Shown here in pieces: positions 7,745-13,699 of a DNA stretch of 35,005 nt. Position 1 is the stretch's first letter. Every line of letters begins with the position of its first letter. The DNA comes from a virus: the IMG/VR virus record IMGVR_UViG_3300032246_001599, positions 1 to 35,005 of that record, one strand, 5' to 3'. The position numbers and the translations under genes were made by a program. The notes under the pieces were generated by a model. The model had not been told where the DNA came from, did no database searches, and saw only the letters and a program-made list of their open reading frames with translations.

Positions 7745-8032
7745 ATGGCCCGCAGGACCACCACCAAGATCGACCCGGCCGCCGCAGCACGTCGAGCGGC
7801 TCAGCACCCCGACCGCCATGGTCGATTCGAGCGCGGCGACGCCGTCAAGGTGAAGGGCCTACGCGGCACGTTCACCTGGCAGTATGCCAACCGGCGCAGC
7901 GACGGCACGCTCGACAGCTACACCCTCGTTGGCGGCACCGGCGGCCACAAGGCATACCGGAGCGTGGCGCCCGACCGGGTGACCAAGAAGCGCAGCCGCG
8001 CCGACCGCCCCCAGCAGCTTCAGCTCGTCTGA
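7745..8032 (+). CDS. Small basic SH3-like early protein
   Basis: A 95-residue basic protein starting four bases after the previous stop. Residues about 30-80 look like a small beta barrel: GDAVKVKGLRGTFTWQYANRR, SYTLVGGTGGHKAYRSVAPDRV. Similar short domains, with a V-x-V-K-G strand and an R-x-x-x-P-D-R-V ending, are common in actinobacteriophage early regions, where their function is not established. Both termini are rich in Arg and Lys, so nucleic-acid contact is possible. It shares the P2 transcript with its upstream neighbour. Confidence 0.6.
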   Translation: MARRTTTKIDPAAAARRAAQHPDRHGRFERGDAVKVKGLRGTFTWQYANRRSDGTLDSYTLVGGTGGHKAYRSVAPDRVTKKRSRADRPQQLQLV

Positions 8033-8064
8033 CCAATCCAACCCAATACCGAGAGGAATACCCA

Positions 8065-8430
8065 ATGACCACCCGCGGCAATTGCCCCAAGTGTTACCCG
8101 GCCGAACCGGCGCCGATCATCCTCGCGCCCGACACGCGCGCGGTGCTTGTCCGGCTAACGGAGGAGTACCTCGAAGGGTGCGGCTTCCCGCACGCGTCAA
8201 CGTTCGCCCGCCAAATGGTGCAAACCATCGTGCCCGACAACAACCGCTGGCCCGCCGAACCGGCGGAGCTCGAGTACCTCCAGCTGATCACCGAGGAGAT
8301 AAACCGGCTGGCGTTCCCCGAGGCGTTGCAGCCCGCCGTCGACACCCTCGAGGAGACCGTGGCCGTCGCCGTGAAGGCCGCCGCCGATTACGCGGTGGCG
8401 CTCCAAGAGTCCGACCGGTGCCACGCATGA
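8065..8430 (+). CDS. Hypothetical early protein
   Basis: A 121-residue, mostly helical, acidic protein with its own ACCGAGAGGA ribosome binding site (8048-8057), seven bases before the ATG. The N terminus holds CPKC (residues 7-10), half of a zinc knuckle, and a C-terminal Cys-His pair (RCHA). The middle (TRAVLVRLTEEYLEGCGFPHASTFARQMV) and C-terminal helix (TLEETVAVAVKAAADYAVALQESD) have no recognised motif. The function is unknown. Confidence 0.55.
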   Translation: MTTRGNCPKCYPAEPAPIILAPDTRAVLVRLTEEYLEGCGFPHASTFARQMVQTIVPDNNRWPAEPAELEYLQLITEEINRLAFPEALQPAVDTLEETVAVAVKAAADYAVALQESDRCHA

Positions 8431-8454
8431 CCCGCCCGCAGACAGTCCACCGCC

Positions 8455-8478
8455 TACAATCAGAAGAACGTCAGGAGG
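8455..8478 (+). promoter_or_regulatory. Possible -10 box and strong ribosome binding site
   Basis: TACAAT at 8455-8460 is a near-consensus -10, but there is no convincing -35 at 17 bases upstream. AGGAGG at 8473-8478 stands 8 bases before ATG 8487 and decides the start of the next gene. Confidence 0.35.
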
Positions 8479-8486
8479 CAACCGCC

Positions 8487-8708
8487 ATGGCTACTACCAC
8501 CACCGCCCTGCTGGTCGAGGAGGGCACCGGCGCCACCCTGTGCGAGCGCCACCTGCCCGACGGCCTGTTGGCCCAGGTGAGCACGCACCCCGGCCACCCG
8601 CTGTACCACGACGCCGACGCCGTCTGGTGGCGGTTGAGCGACGAGGACCGGCGCGCGTTCACGGAGGCAACCGGCGAGCGGTTCTCGTGCGAGAGCTGCG
8701 GAGCATGA
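8487..8708 (+). CDS. Small zinc-ribbon-like protein (73 aa)
   Basis: A 73-residue protein. I choose ATG 8487 over the in-frame ATG 8427 because AGGAGG lies 8 bases upstream and a -10-like TACAAT precedes it. Potential metal ligands are Cys18, His21 (CERH) and a C-terminal CESC (69-72). The middle (HPGHPLYHDADAVWWRLSDEDRRAFTEATGERFSCESCG) is compact and charged. Similar short proteins with a C-terminal CxxC are frequent in actinobacteriophages. The function is unknown. Its stop overlaps the start of the following winged-helix protein (ATGA). Confidence 0.55.
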   Translation: MATTTTALLVEEGTGATLCERHLPDGLLAQVSTHPGHPLYHDADAVWWRLSDEDRRAFTEATGERFSCESCGA

Positions 8709-9247
8709 CGAGCGGCACCCTGTTCGACTACCCCGCCGAGCTACACCAGCAGCTCACGACCGACGAGTGGCTCAACGTCCACCTGGGTCGGGCGGCCGAG
8801 TCGCCGAACCGTACGACGACGGTGAGCCACGCCTTCCTCAAGCAGCTACGCGACGAGCGCGACGCGATGCAGACCGCCCTCGAAGCGGCGCGCCAGCCGG
8901 TGAGCCGCGCACGGTCGACCGACCCGGAGACCAGCCACCGCGCAGCCGCGGCGCCGACCAACCTCGGCCGGTGGAACGGTCAGCGGCACCGGCTGCTCCA
9001 GGCATACGAGGACGCCCACAACGGCTACCACCCGACCGACGACCTTACCGACGAGGAGGCCGGGGCCATTGCCGGGCTGGCGTTTACGCGGGCTTGCTAT
9101 TGGAAGCGGTGCGGGGAGTTGCGCCAACTCGGATACATCGAGCCCACGGGCGAGCGGGTGAGCAACAGCGGTAATGCCGTAATGACGTGCAGCCTGACCG
9201 CACGCGGTAGGGCGGCCCTCGACGACATTGGACCGCTCCCCCGGTGA
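8705..9247 (+). CDS. Winged helix-turn-helix DNA-binding protein
   Basis: A 180-residue protein starting at ATG 8705 (ATGA overlap). The N-terminal 75 residues are helical. From RARSTDPETSHRAAA (about 69-82) onward it has the pattern of a common phage winged-helix protein: LLQAYEDA, then DDLTDEEAGAIAGLAFTRACYWKRCGELRQLGYIEPTG as helix-turn-helix, and TCSLTARGRAAL as the wing and final helix. It precedes whiB with a GTGA overlap, which suggests a small regulatory operon. Targets are unknown. A transcription or replication role is inferred. Confidence 0.7.
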   Translation: MTSGTLFDYPAELHQQLTTDEWLNVHLGRAAESPNRTTTVSHAFLKQLRDERDAMQTALEAARQPVSRARSTDPETSHRAAAAPTNLGRWNGQRHRLLQAYEDAHNGYHPTDDLTDEEAGAIAGLAFTRACYWKRCGELRQLGYIEPTGERVSNSGNAVMTCSLTARGRAALDDIGPLPR

Positions 9248-9498
9248 GCGTCGACGCGTTCCTAGACGCCATCCAAGACCCGTGGCGGTTAGACGCGAAA
9301 TGTCGAGAAATGCACCCCGACGACTTCTTTATACAACCCGGCGCGCTAATGAGCACGGCCGTCGAAGCGGCCTGCCGGGCGTGCCCGGTTAGTGAGGAGT
9401 GCCTCGACTACGCGTTGGAGCACAACATAAAGCACGGCATATGGGGCGGATTGACGCCCCGCAAACGGCGCGGCCTTCGAGCCGCCAGGAGGAGCTAG
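9244..9498 (+). CDS. whiB: WhiB-family iron-sulfur transcription regulator
   Basis: An 84-residue protein starting at GTG 9244 (GTGA overlap). It has the WhiB signature: four conserved cysteines at 20, 44, 47 and 53 (C-x23-C-x2-C-x5-C), which bind a [4Fe-4S] cluster in this family, the GIWGG turn at 65-69 that contacts the primary sigma factor, and a basic C terminus (TPRKRRGLRAARRS) for DNA binding. WhiB proteins are confined to actinobacteria and their phages, which is the best host marker in the window. In mycobacteriophage TM4 a phage WhiB antagonises host WhiB2; a similar takeover role is possible here but not shown. It sits among other small DNA-binding proteins. Confidence 0.93.
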   Translation: MSVDAFLDAIQDPWRLDAKCREMHPDDFFIQPGALMSTAVEAACRACPVSEECLDYALEHNIKHGIWGGLTPRKRRGLRAARRS

Positions 9499-9503
9499 GA
9501 CCA

Positions 9504-9662
9504 ATGCACGAGCCCGACGACGGCTACCCGTTCAGCGTCGACAAGATCCAGGCACGGCTCGACGCCGGTGCCTACGGCCCCGAAGTTGAGCGGTCGATCA
9601 GCTACCTCCTAGACCAATTGGCAATTACGTCGGCGCTGGTCGACGGGCGGAGTTTCGAGTAG
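9504..9662 (+). CDS. Hypothetical small protein (52 aa)
   Basis: A 52-residue frame from ATG 9504, behind GGAGGAGCTAGGA (from 9488), to TAG 9660-9662. It is acidic, with one amphipathic helix (EVERSISYLLDQLAITSALV). The stop codon lies inside the -10 box of promoter P4, so the end of this gene is also the promoter of the next operon. There is no recognised family. Confidence 0.5.
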   Translation: MHEPDDGYPFSVDKIQARLDAGAYGPEVERSISYLLDQLAITSALVDGRSFE

Positions 9663-9697
9663 TCTGTAGACGGTAGGCATTGCCTACACCGAGAGGA
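9660..9697 (+). promoter_or_regulatory. Early promoter core P4 with hairpin at the predicted transcription start
   Basis: TAGTCT (9660-9665) followed by GTAGAC aligns in register with the CATACT-GTAGAC cores of P1 and P2, but the -35 is poor. An inverted repeat GTAGGC-ATT-GCCTAC (9673-9687) lies where transcription should begin. The ACCGAGAGGA ribosome binding site (9688-9697) follows at once. The repeat could be an operator or an RNA hairpin masking or exposing that site. Confidence 0.55.
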
Positions 9698-9703
9698 GAG
9701 AAC

Positions 9704-9925
9704 ATGAACCGAGAAACCGAGAGCCGTGAAGGCATGACGCCAGAGCTGGCGGCGATCCGTTGCGGATTCGTCGGCTGGGCCATTGCAGTAGTGCCCGCCG
9801 CCATGACGAACGGAACGTGGCCGCAGTACCTCGAGACCGTGCTGGCTGGAGCGTTGGCCGGTTCCCTCGTTGGCTGGGTGGCCGTTTCGGCGCGCATCGC
9901 CCGCAAGACTCGACGACACCCATGA
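9704..9925 (+). CDS. Small membrane protein with two transmembrane helices
   Basis: A 73-residue protein expressed from promoter core P4 with ribosome binding site at 9688-9697. Two hydrophobic helices (about residues 19-36 and 44-66) are connected by a short loop (TNGTWPQYLET). The N terminus is charged (NRETESREG) and the C terminus very basic (RIARKTRRHP), giving a cytoplasmic tail. Small early membrane proteins of this kind are often involved in superinfection exclusion, but nothing here proves it. The next gene in the operon encodes a ribbon-helix-helix protein. Confidence 0.6.
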   Translation: MNRETESREGMTPELAAIRCGFVGWAIAVVPAAMTNGTWPQYLETVLAGALAGSLVGWVAVSARIARKTRRHP

Positions 9926-9936
9926 GAGGAGGAGAA

Positions 9937-10092
9937 ATGAGCACCACCAAGACCAAGACGCTCTCGGCCCGTATGCCAATCGAGGCCGCCGACCGTATTG
10001 AGCTAATTGCGTTTGCGGAGAGGAAGAACCGTAGCGCCCTGATTCGAGACATTCTCGAGAATTACCTGACCAACTACACCGAGGGGAAGTAA
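9937..10092 (+). CDS. Ribbon-helix-helix DNA-binding protein (51 aa)
   Basis: A 51-residue protein behind AGGAGGAG (9927-9934). It matches the CopG/Arc-type ribbon-helix-helix fold: a short beta strand (KTLSARMP), helix 1 (IEAADRIELIAFAERK), a turn with N-R-S, and helix 2 (ALIRDILENYLTNY). Such dimeric proteins usually act as repressors that bind inverted repeats. The nearest candidate operator is the hairpin at 9673-9687, at the promoter of this same operon, which suggests autoregulation (an inference). Confidence 0.8.
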   Translation: MSTTKTKTLSARMPIEAADRIELIAFAERKNRSALIRDILENYLTNYTEGK

Positions 10093-10098
10093 CCAGCA

Positions 10099-10728
10099 AT
10101 GACCGAGAGAAACATTTACCAGCGCATGAGCGCAGTAATGGGCGACGTTGGCCCGGTTGCGAAGGCGGGTTACAACAGCGCGCAGAAGTTCAGCTTTCGC
10201 AGCATCGACGACACCGTGGAGGCCGTGCACCGCGCCCTCGTTGCGCACGAGGTGATCGTGCTCCCCAGGGTGCTCGAGACCGTGGCAACCGAGGTAACGG
10301 TAGGCCAGAAGGCGACGAGAATGAGGCACGTTCAGGTTACGGTCAGCTACACCTACGCCGCCCCCGACGGGTCGAGCGTCGAGACCGTGGCCGTCGGCGA
10401 GAGCATGGACAGCGGCGACAAGGCAACCTCGAAGGCGTTGAGCATGGCCTTCAAGTACGCGCTGTTTCAGACGTTCACCATTCCCACCGGTGAGCGTGAC
10501 GCCGACGCCGACAGCCCCCAGCTCGCTCCGGTGGAGCGAGCGAGCTGCAGCGAGGCCGACCGCCAGGCGATCAGGGCGAAGGCCGAGGCGCGCGGGCTCA
10601 AGGGTAAGGAGCTCGCCGACGCCATTGCGGGTATCCTCGACCGACCGGTGGCCGGGTTCCACGACCTGACCCCCGAGGACGCTAAGACCGTGCTGGAGAG
10701 TCTGGCCGGAGAGGAGGAAGCGGCATGA
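10099..10728 (+). CDS. erf: ERF-family single-strand annealing protein
   Basis: A 209-residue recombination protein. The ERF core spans residues about 4-128, with N-terminal IYQRMSAVMGDVGPVAK, the F-x-F-R-S-I-D-D strand, a beta region (VTVSYTYAAPDGSSVETVAVGE) and the signature MDSGDKATSKALSMAFKYAL (103-122). ERF proteins bind single-stranded DNA, anneal complementary strands and promote phage recombination or circularisation. Residues 145-209 form a helical tail (SEADRQAIRAKAEARGL, LTPEDAKTVLESL). It is followed with ATGA overlap by SSB, its usual partner, and the YqaJ exonuclease at 14167 would supply single-stranded ends. Confidence 0.9.
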   Translation: MTERNIYQRMSAVMGDVGPVAKAGYNSAQKFSFRSIDDTVEAVHRALVAHEVIVLPRVLETVATEVTVGQKATRMRHVQVTVSYTYAAPDGSSVETVAVGESMDSGDKATSKALSMAFKYALFQTFTIPTGERDADADSPQLAPVERASCSEADRQAIRAKAEARGLKGKELADAIAGILDRPVAGFHDLTPEDAKTVLESLAGEEEAA

Positions 10729-11126
10729 ATGTCGCAGGCATTGCGAAGGTAGTGAAGGACCCTGAGCTCCGGTTCAGCCAGGGCGGCAAGGCGTGGCTCG
10801 TCGCGCGCGTCGGCATCGAAAGCCGGGTGAAGAATGGCGACAGCTACGAGACCCGGCTGACGTGGGCCAACCTCAAGGCGTTTGGCAACGCGGCAGAGAA
10901 CGCCGCCGAGCGCATCGCCAAGGGTTCCCGGCTCGTGGTGATCGGTAAGCTCGTCAACGCCGACTGGACAAACGACAAGGGCGAGACCGTCGAGGACCTC
11001 GACCTGTTGGCCGACGAAATCGGCGAGTGCCTCCGGTTCCTCCCCGACCCGGTTGGCAACGGTGGACCCCGCCCGAAGGCCCAGCGCCCCGCCGCCGCGC
11101 CCAGCTATTCGGAGGAGCCCTTCTAA
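10725..11126 (+). CDS. ssb: Single-stranded DNA-binding protein
   Basis: A 133-residue SSB. The N-terminal OB fold (about 1-105) shows GIAKVVKDPELRFSQGGKAWLVARVGI, LTWANLKAFGNAAENAAERIAKGSRLVVIGKL and the closing DLDLLADEIG strand. A Gly/Pro/Ala-rich linker (107-126) leads to an acidic tip ending in SEEPF, which matches the C-terminal protein-interaction tail of bacterial SSB (DDDIPF type). This tail would recruit replication and recombination partners. It is translationally coupled to erf upstream. Confidence 0.9.
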   Translation: MNVAGIAKVVKDPELRFSQGGKAWLVARVGIESRVKNGDSYETRLTWANLKAFGNAAENAAERIAKGSRLVVIGKLVNADWTNDKGETVEDLDLLADEIGECLRFLPDPVGNGGPRPKAQRPAAAPSYSEEPF

Positions 11127-11302
11127 TGGCGCGGCGCGCATCGAGGACTAAGAGCTTTCAAGCGACGGTGGCACAAGCGGCATGGATCGAATGGTATGCC
11201 GAGCACTACGGCGTTACCCAGGCCGACGTAGTGCGCAGTTGTGTTGCCGCGGCGATGAAGCTCGACGACGACCTCGAGAACGTGGACCCGTGGCAGCCAT
11301 GA
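11126..11302 (+). CDS. Small helical protein, possibly ribbon-helix-helix
   Basis: A 58-residue protein whose ATG shares a base with the SSB stop (TAATG). The order is a basic strand (ARRASRTKSFQATV), helix (AQAAWIEWYAEHYG), V-T-Q-A-D, and a second helix (VVRSCVAAAMKLDDDL), which resembles a ribbon-helix-helix or short helix-turn-helix protein. The C terminus is acidic. It overlaps the HNH gene start by four bases. Family assignment is tentative. Confidence 0.5.
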   Translation: MARRASRTKSFQATVAQAAWIEWYAEHYGVTQADVVRSCVAAAMKLDDDLENVDPWQP

Positions 11303-11643
11303 AGCGCAGCCCGCTCGGCCGCCGGACCCCCCTACGCGCGACCTCGTCGCGTAAGCGGGCGCAGGACCGGCGCCGGGCGGTAGTGCGCCGCGCGTTTATG
11401 ATTGCCAACCCCGACTGCGAGCGGTGCGGCGCCATGGCTACCGATTGCCACGAAATCATTAGGCGCAGCCAAGTAACCGACGCCGCCACGCGGCCCGAGC
11501 TATTCGTGGCGCTATGTCGAGATTGCCACCACTGGGCGACCGTCAACCCATGGTCGGGCCACGCCGCGGGCTTCGTGCTGTGGAGCTGGGAGGACAATCC
11601 CAGCGCCCTCGCCCGCGCGCGTGCAACCCGGCGGAGCCGATAG
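11299..11643 (+). CDS. HNH endonuclease
   Basis: A 114-residue protein starting at ATG 11299 (ATGA overlap). After a strongly basic N terminus (about 1-32), residues 40-43 CERC begin the zinc-stabilised beta-beta-alpha metal fold. DCHEI holds the catalytic-type His, and CRDCHHW near residues 73-79 supplies the second CxxC and the last His. This is the compact phage HNH layout. HNH proteins close to terminases often assist packaging, but here it is within the recombination and replication cluster, so a role in recombination or host DNA cleavage is equally possible. Confidence 0.8.
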   Translation: MKRSPLGRRTPLRATSSRKRAQDRRRAVVRRAFMIANPDCERCGAMATDCHEIIRRSQVTDAATRPELFVALCRDCHHWATVNPWSGHAAGFVLWSWEDNPSALARARATRRSR

Positions 11644-11646
11644 CGC

Positions 11647-11682
11647 CACGAGGCCGCCCACGGCGTTCGAGCCGACCTCGTG
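11647..11682 (+). terminator. Nested hairpin after the HNH gene
   Basis: CACGAGG (11647-11653) pairs with CCTCGTG (11676-11682), and the loop contains a smaller CGGC/GCCG stem. It starts four bases after the HNH stop codon. There is no T tract. It may terminate or stabilise the erf-ssb-HNH message. The rest of the 142-base gap (to 11785) shows no gene I can support, apart from the ribosome binding site of the next gene at 11769-11778. Confidence 0.35.
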
Positions 11683-11785
11683 CGGCATTGGCCGCCGCGA
11701 CATAATGAGGCCCGCCAGCGGCCACCTAGCCGCCGTAAACACCGCCCGTAAGGGATTGGGCCACCGACACCGAGAGGAATACGCA

Positions 11786-12547
11786 ATGACCGACCCCGAA
11801 ACCCCCGCCGACGCTATCGAGGTAAAGCGCGCGGGCGAGCCGTTCGCCATGACCCCGGCCTGGCTCATTGAGTCAGCGATCAGCGACCGGGCCGTGAGGC
11901 TATGGGCAATCCTTTGGACCTACGCCGACCGGCGCAGCTACGAGGCGTGGCCCGGCCGCCGTACCCTCGCCAGGCAGCTCGGGTGCAGCGTCGACAGCAT
12001 TGACCGGGCGACCCGTGAGCTCATAAAGGTCGGGGCCCTACGGGTGGAGCGTCGACGCCGGACCAACGGCAGCCAGACCTCCAACCTATATACCCTCGTC
12101 GAGGCCCGACCCGGCCGCACGGTTGCGGCCCCCCCAGCCGCAGGGGTGCGGCCCCCCCAGCCGCAGGGGTGCGGCCCCATAGAACAAGAACCAAGAGAAC
12201 CAGAACCAACTAACGCGCGTGGCGACCGCATCGTGAGCCCAGCGGCGACCACCCTCGCCGGGCAGCTATGCGACGCCATCGAGCGCAGCACCGGCAAGCC
12301 GCACAAGGTCACCAGCGCCAACCTGGTCGAGCTCGACCGGCTGTTGAGGATCGACGGCGCCGACCCGACCGAGGTGGCCGCGACTATCCAATGGGCGACC
12401 GCCGACGACTTCTGGCGGGCCAATGTCCTAAGCGCGAAGGCCCTACGCCGCCACTACCCGCGGCTACGGCTACAGATGGCGCGCGGGTCGAGGGCGACCC
12501 CGTCACGGTCGGCAGAGTTCCTCGAGGCGTTCGAGGATCAGGCATGA
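11786..12547 (+). CDS. Winged-helix replication initiator (replisome organiser-like)
   Basis: A 253-residue protein. ATG 11786 is chosen because ACCGAGAGGA (11769-11778) lies seven bases upstream; the frame is open further back. Residues about 20-107 form a winged helix of the HTH_36 type: MTPAWLIESAISDRAVRLW, RRTLARQLGCSVDSIDRATREL as helix-turn-helix, and VGALRVERRRRTNGSQTSNLYTL as the wing. A low-complexity Pro/Gly/Glu linker (about 108-150) is encoded by tandem repeats. Residues about 155-235 form a second helical domain (AAFIQWATADDFWRANVLSAKALRRHYPRL-like). Phage initiators such as lambda O and SPP1 G38P share this plan. The next gene encodes a loader-like protein, which supports the call. 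(The quoted C-terminal pattern begins VAATIQWATADDFW in this protein.). Confidence 0.75.
   Translation: MTDPETPADAIEVKRAGEPFAMTPAWLIESAISDRAVRLWAILWTYADRRSYEAWPGRRTLARQLGCSVDSIDRATRELIKVGALRVERRRRTNGSQTSNLYTLVEARPGRTVAAPPAAGVRPPQPQGCGPIEQEPREPEPTNARGDRIVSPAATTLAGQLCDAIERSTGKPHKVTSANLVELDRLLRIDGADPTEVAATIQWATADDFWRANVLSAKALRRHYPRLRLQMARGSRATPSRSAEFLEAFEDQA
12125..12178 (+). repeat. 23-bp tandem repeat inside the initiator gene (candidate iterons)
   Basis: Two exact copies of a 23-base unit (12125-12147 and 12148-12170), starting GCGGCCCCC and ending CAGGGGT, plus the first eight bases of a third (12171-12178). Each unit contains GCGGC/GCCGC as an inverted repeat. Because 23 is not a multiple of three, the copies are read in different frames, so the repetition is kept at the DNA level. 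An A-rich stretch (12179-12213, 22 of 35 bases A or T by hand count) follows directly. Confidence 0.8.
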
Positions 12548-12885
12548 ACGCGGAGAACGCCCAGGCGGTGCTCGATAGCGTCGTGGGGATATGGGAGGGC
12601 CCGCCGATGGGGCCCGAGGTTACGCGCGCATGGGCGGAGACCCTAAGGCTTATGGAGTTCGACCGGGCCCGGCGCGCGGTGCGAGACCTCAGCACCACCG
12701 AACCGCGCCGCCCGACCGTTGCCCGCTTTCGCCAGGCGTATCAGGCGCAGGGCACGCCCAGCACCGTCGACCCCCGCCGGGCCGAAGGGTGCGCGACGTG
12801 CAGCGGGTCGGGCTACGTCGACGCCGACCTCGACGAAACGTATCGCGCCGTCGTCGAGTGCCCGACGTGCCAGGTGGCAGAGTGA
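12544..12885 (+). CDS. Helicase-loader-like protein with zinc knuckles
   Basis: A 113-residue protein, ATG overlapping the initiator stop. Residues 1-70 resemble the G39P-type helicase loader of SPP1: VVGIWEGPPMGPEVTRAW, ETLRLMEFDRARRAVRDL and RRPTVARFRQAYQ (helix, W-x-x-x-L, then a Pro-Thr-x-x-x-x-R ending). Residues 80-110 carry CATCSGSG and CPTC, a DnaJ-like zinc pair that the classical family lacks. With the initiator just upstream, it would bring the host replicative helicase to the phage origin. I see no phage helicase, primase or polymerase in the window. The family match was made by eye, so moderate confidence. Confidence 0.6.
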   Translation: MNAENAQAVLDSVVGIWEGPPMGPEVTRAWAETLRLMEFDRARRAVRDLSTTEPRRPTVARFRQAYQAQGTPSTVDPRRAEGCATCSGSGYVDADLDETYRAVVECPTCQVAE

Positions 12886-13064
12886 TCGAAGAACCGACAC
12901 CCCCGCCGGGCAGCATGGCGCGCCAGCTAATCGACCAGGTGGAGCGGTGGCGCGCGGCCCGCATCGAGGACCAGCTACGCGCCGACCTACGGCTCCTCGA
13001 GGAGCTCGACCGGTACGTGAGGGCCCGAAACCCCAATGATTACAAGGGCTTTGAGAAATTCTAG
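12882..13064 (+). CDS. Hypothetical helical protein (60 aa)
   Basis: A 60-residue protein starting at GTG 12882 (GTGA overlap with the loader gene). After a Pro-rich start it is a single charged helix (MARQLIDQVERWRAARIEDQLRADLRLLEELDRYVRARN). An internal ATG at 12915 is an alternative start. It is the last gene before promoter P3, and its end overlaps an AT-rich inverted repeat. Function unknown; it may be an accessory replication protein by context. Confidence 0.5.
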   Translation: MIEEPTPPPGSMARQLIDQVERWRAARIEDQLRADLRLLEELDRYVRARNPNDYKGFEKF

Positions 13065-13080
13065 AAATGGGCTTGTAATC
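13038..13080 (+). promoter_or_regulatory. AT-rich 9-bp inverted repeat spanning the end of a gene and the P3 -35 box
   Basis: GATTACAAG (13038-13046) is the exact reverse complement of CTTGTAATC (13072-13080), which includes the TTGTAA -35 box of P3. The 25-base loop holds the palindrome TTCTAGAA (13059-13066). It is unusually AT-rich for this genome. It may act as an operator or as a terminator of the replication transcript. Confidence 0.5.
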
Positions 13081-13131
13081 TACCGCCGTAGGGTGCAAAC
13101 TGTAGACACAAGGGAAACCAACCGAGAGGAA
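13073..13131 (+). promoter_or_regulatory. Early promoter P3 with conserved leader
   Basis: TTGTAA at 13073-13078 and CAAACT at 13096-13101 are separated by 17 bases. The stretch 13099-13131 is identical to 7531-7563 of P2 and ends in the ACCGAGAGGA ribosome binding site, six bases before ATG 13137. Confidence 0.75.
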
Positions 13132-13136
13132 CCGAA

Positions 13137-13337
13137 ATGGCAACCACCCTGCAAGACAAGTACGGCGACAAGGTCGCCGAGCTCATGGGGCTCATCGTCG
13201 ACGAGGCGCTGCGCTACATGGAGCGCAACGGCTGCACGATGGCAGAGGCCCGCGACGCCGCAGCCGCCTGGGTCTGGGAGACCCAGCCCGCCCTCGCCGC
13301 CGCGATCACCCTGCTTGACGAGGAGGTGGCAGCATGA
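13137..13337 (+). CDS. Small helical early protein (66 aa)
   Basis: A 66-residue acidic, helical protein, first gene behind promoter P3. It has three amphipathic helices (KVAELMGLIVDEALRYMERNG, MAEARDAAAAWVWETQ and PALAAAITLLDEEVAA). I do not recognise a family. Placement after a promoter whose leader duplicates P2 suggests strong early expression. Its stop overlaps the next start (ATGA). Confidence 0.6.
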   Translation: MATTLQDKYGDKVAELMGLIVDEALRYMERNGCTMAEARDAAAAWVWETQPALAAAITLLDEEVAA

Positions 13338-13699
13338 ACGCCGCCACCAACCCCGCCGCCCTCCTGTGGTGCGAGGAGTGCAACCACCGCCGCCGCGGCA
13401 TCATCGTCGGCCCCGATGCAATCTGCGAAACGTGCAGTAGCTACCTGTGCAGCGCGGAGGAGCTCGAGAACATCGACAACAGCCTCGACCTTGAAGGGTT
13501 GGCCGTGGCGATTGGCTATCAGCTCAAAGCCGACGGCGACCTCTACGACTACGACGGCACGTTGACGGTGGACCGCTACCAGGTGCACGGCGACAAGATC
13601 ACGCTCACCCTTGGCGCGGCCTACGGCGCGAAGTACCGCGCGGTGCTTCGGCTCGAGCGCGTCGACACCATCGCCGACCCGCGTGAGGAGGAGCGATGA
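13334..13699 (+). CDS. Zinc-ribbon protein
   Basis: A 121-residue protein with an N-terminal zinc ribbon: CEEC at 13-16 and CETC at 31-34, with an extra Cys at 39 (SYLCS). The remaining part (about 50-121) is a beta-rich domain (GYQLKADGDLYDYDGTLTVDRYQVHGDKITLTLG, YRAVLRLERVDTI). It is coupled by ATGA overlaps to both neighbours. A nucleic-acid-binding or transcription-modulating role is possible, but no family is recognised. Confidence 0.6.
   Translation: MNAATNPAALLWCEECNHRRRGIIVGPDAICETCSSYLCSAEELENIDNSLDLEGLAVAIGYQLKADGDLYDYDGTLTVDRYQVHGDKITLTLGAAYGAKYRAVLRLERVDTIADPREEER

Noticed and set aside
8427-8486. Earlier ATG for the 73-residue zinc protein
   Set aside because: It would overlap the preceding stop nicely, but AGGAGG and a -10-like box point to ATG 8487. 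The earlier start cannot be fully excluded.
11621-11785. N-terminal extension of the replication initiator
   Set aside because: The frame is open, but the segment holds the nested hairpin and the ACCGAGAGGA leader, and the extension has no domain-like sequence.
12125-12178. CRISPR-like array
   Set aside because: Only two full adjacent repeats with no spacers; they are tandem iteron-like units inside a gene.
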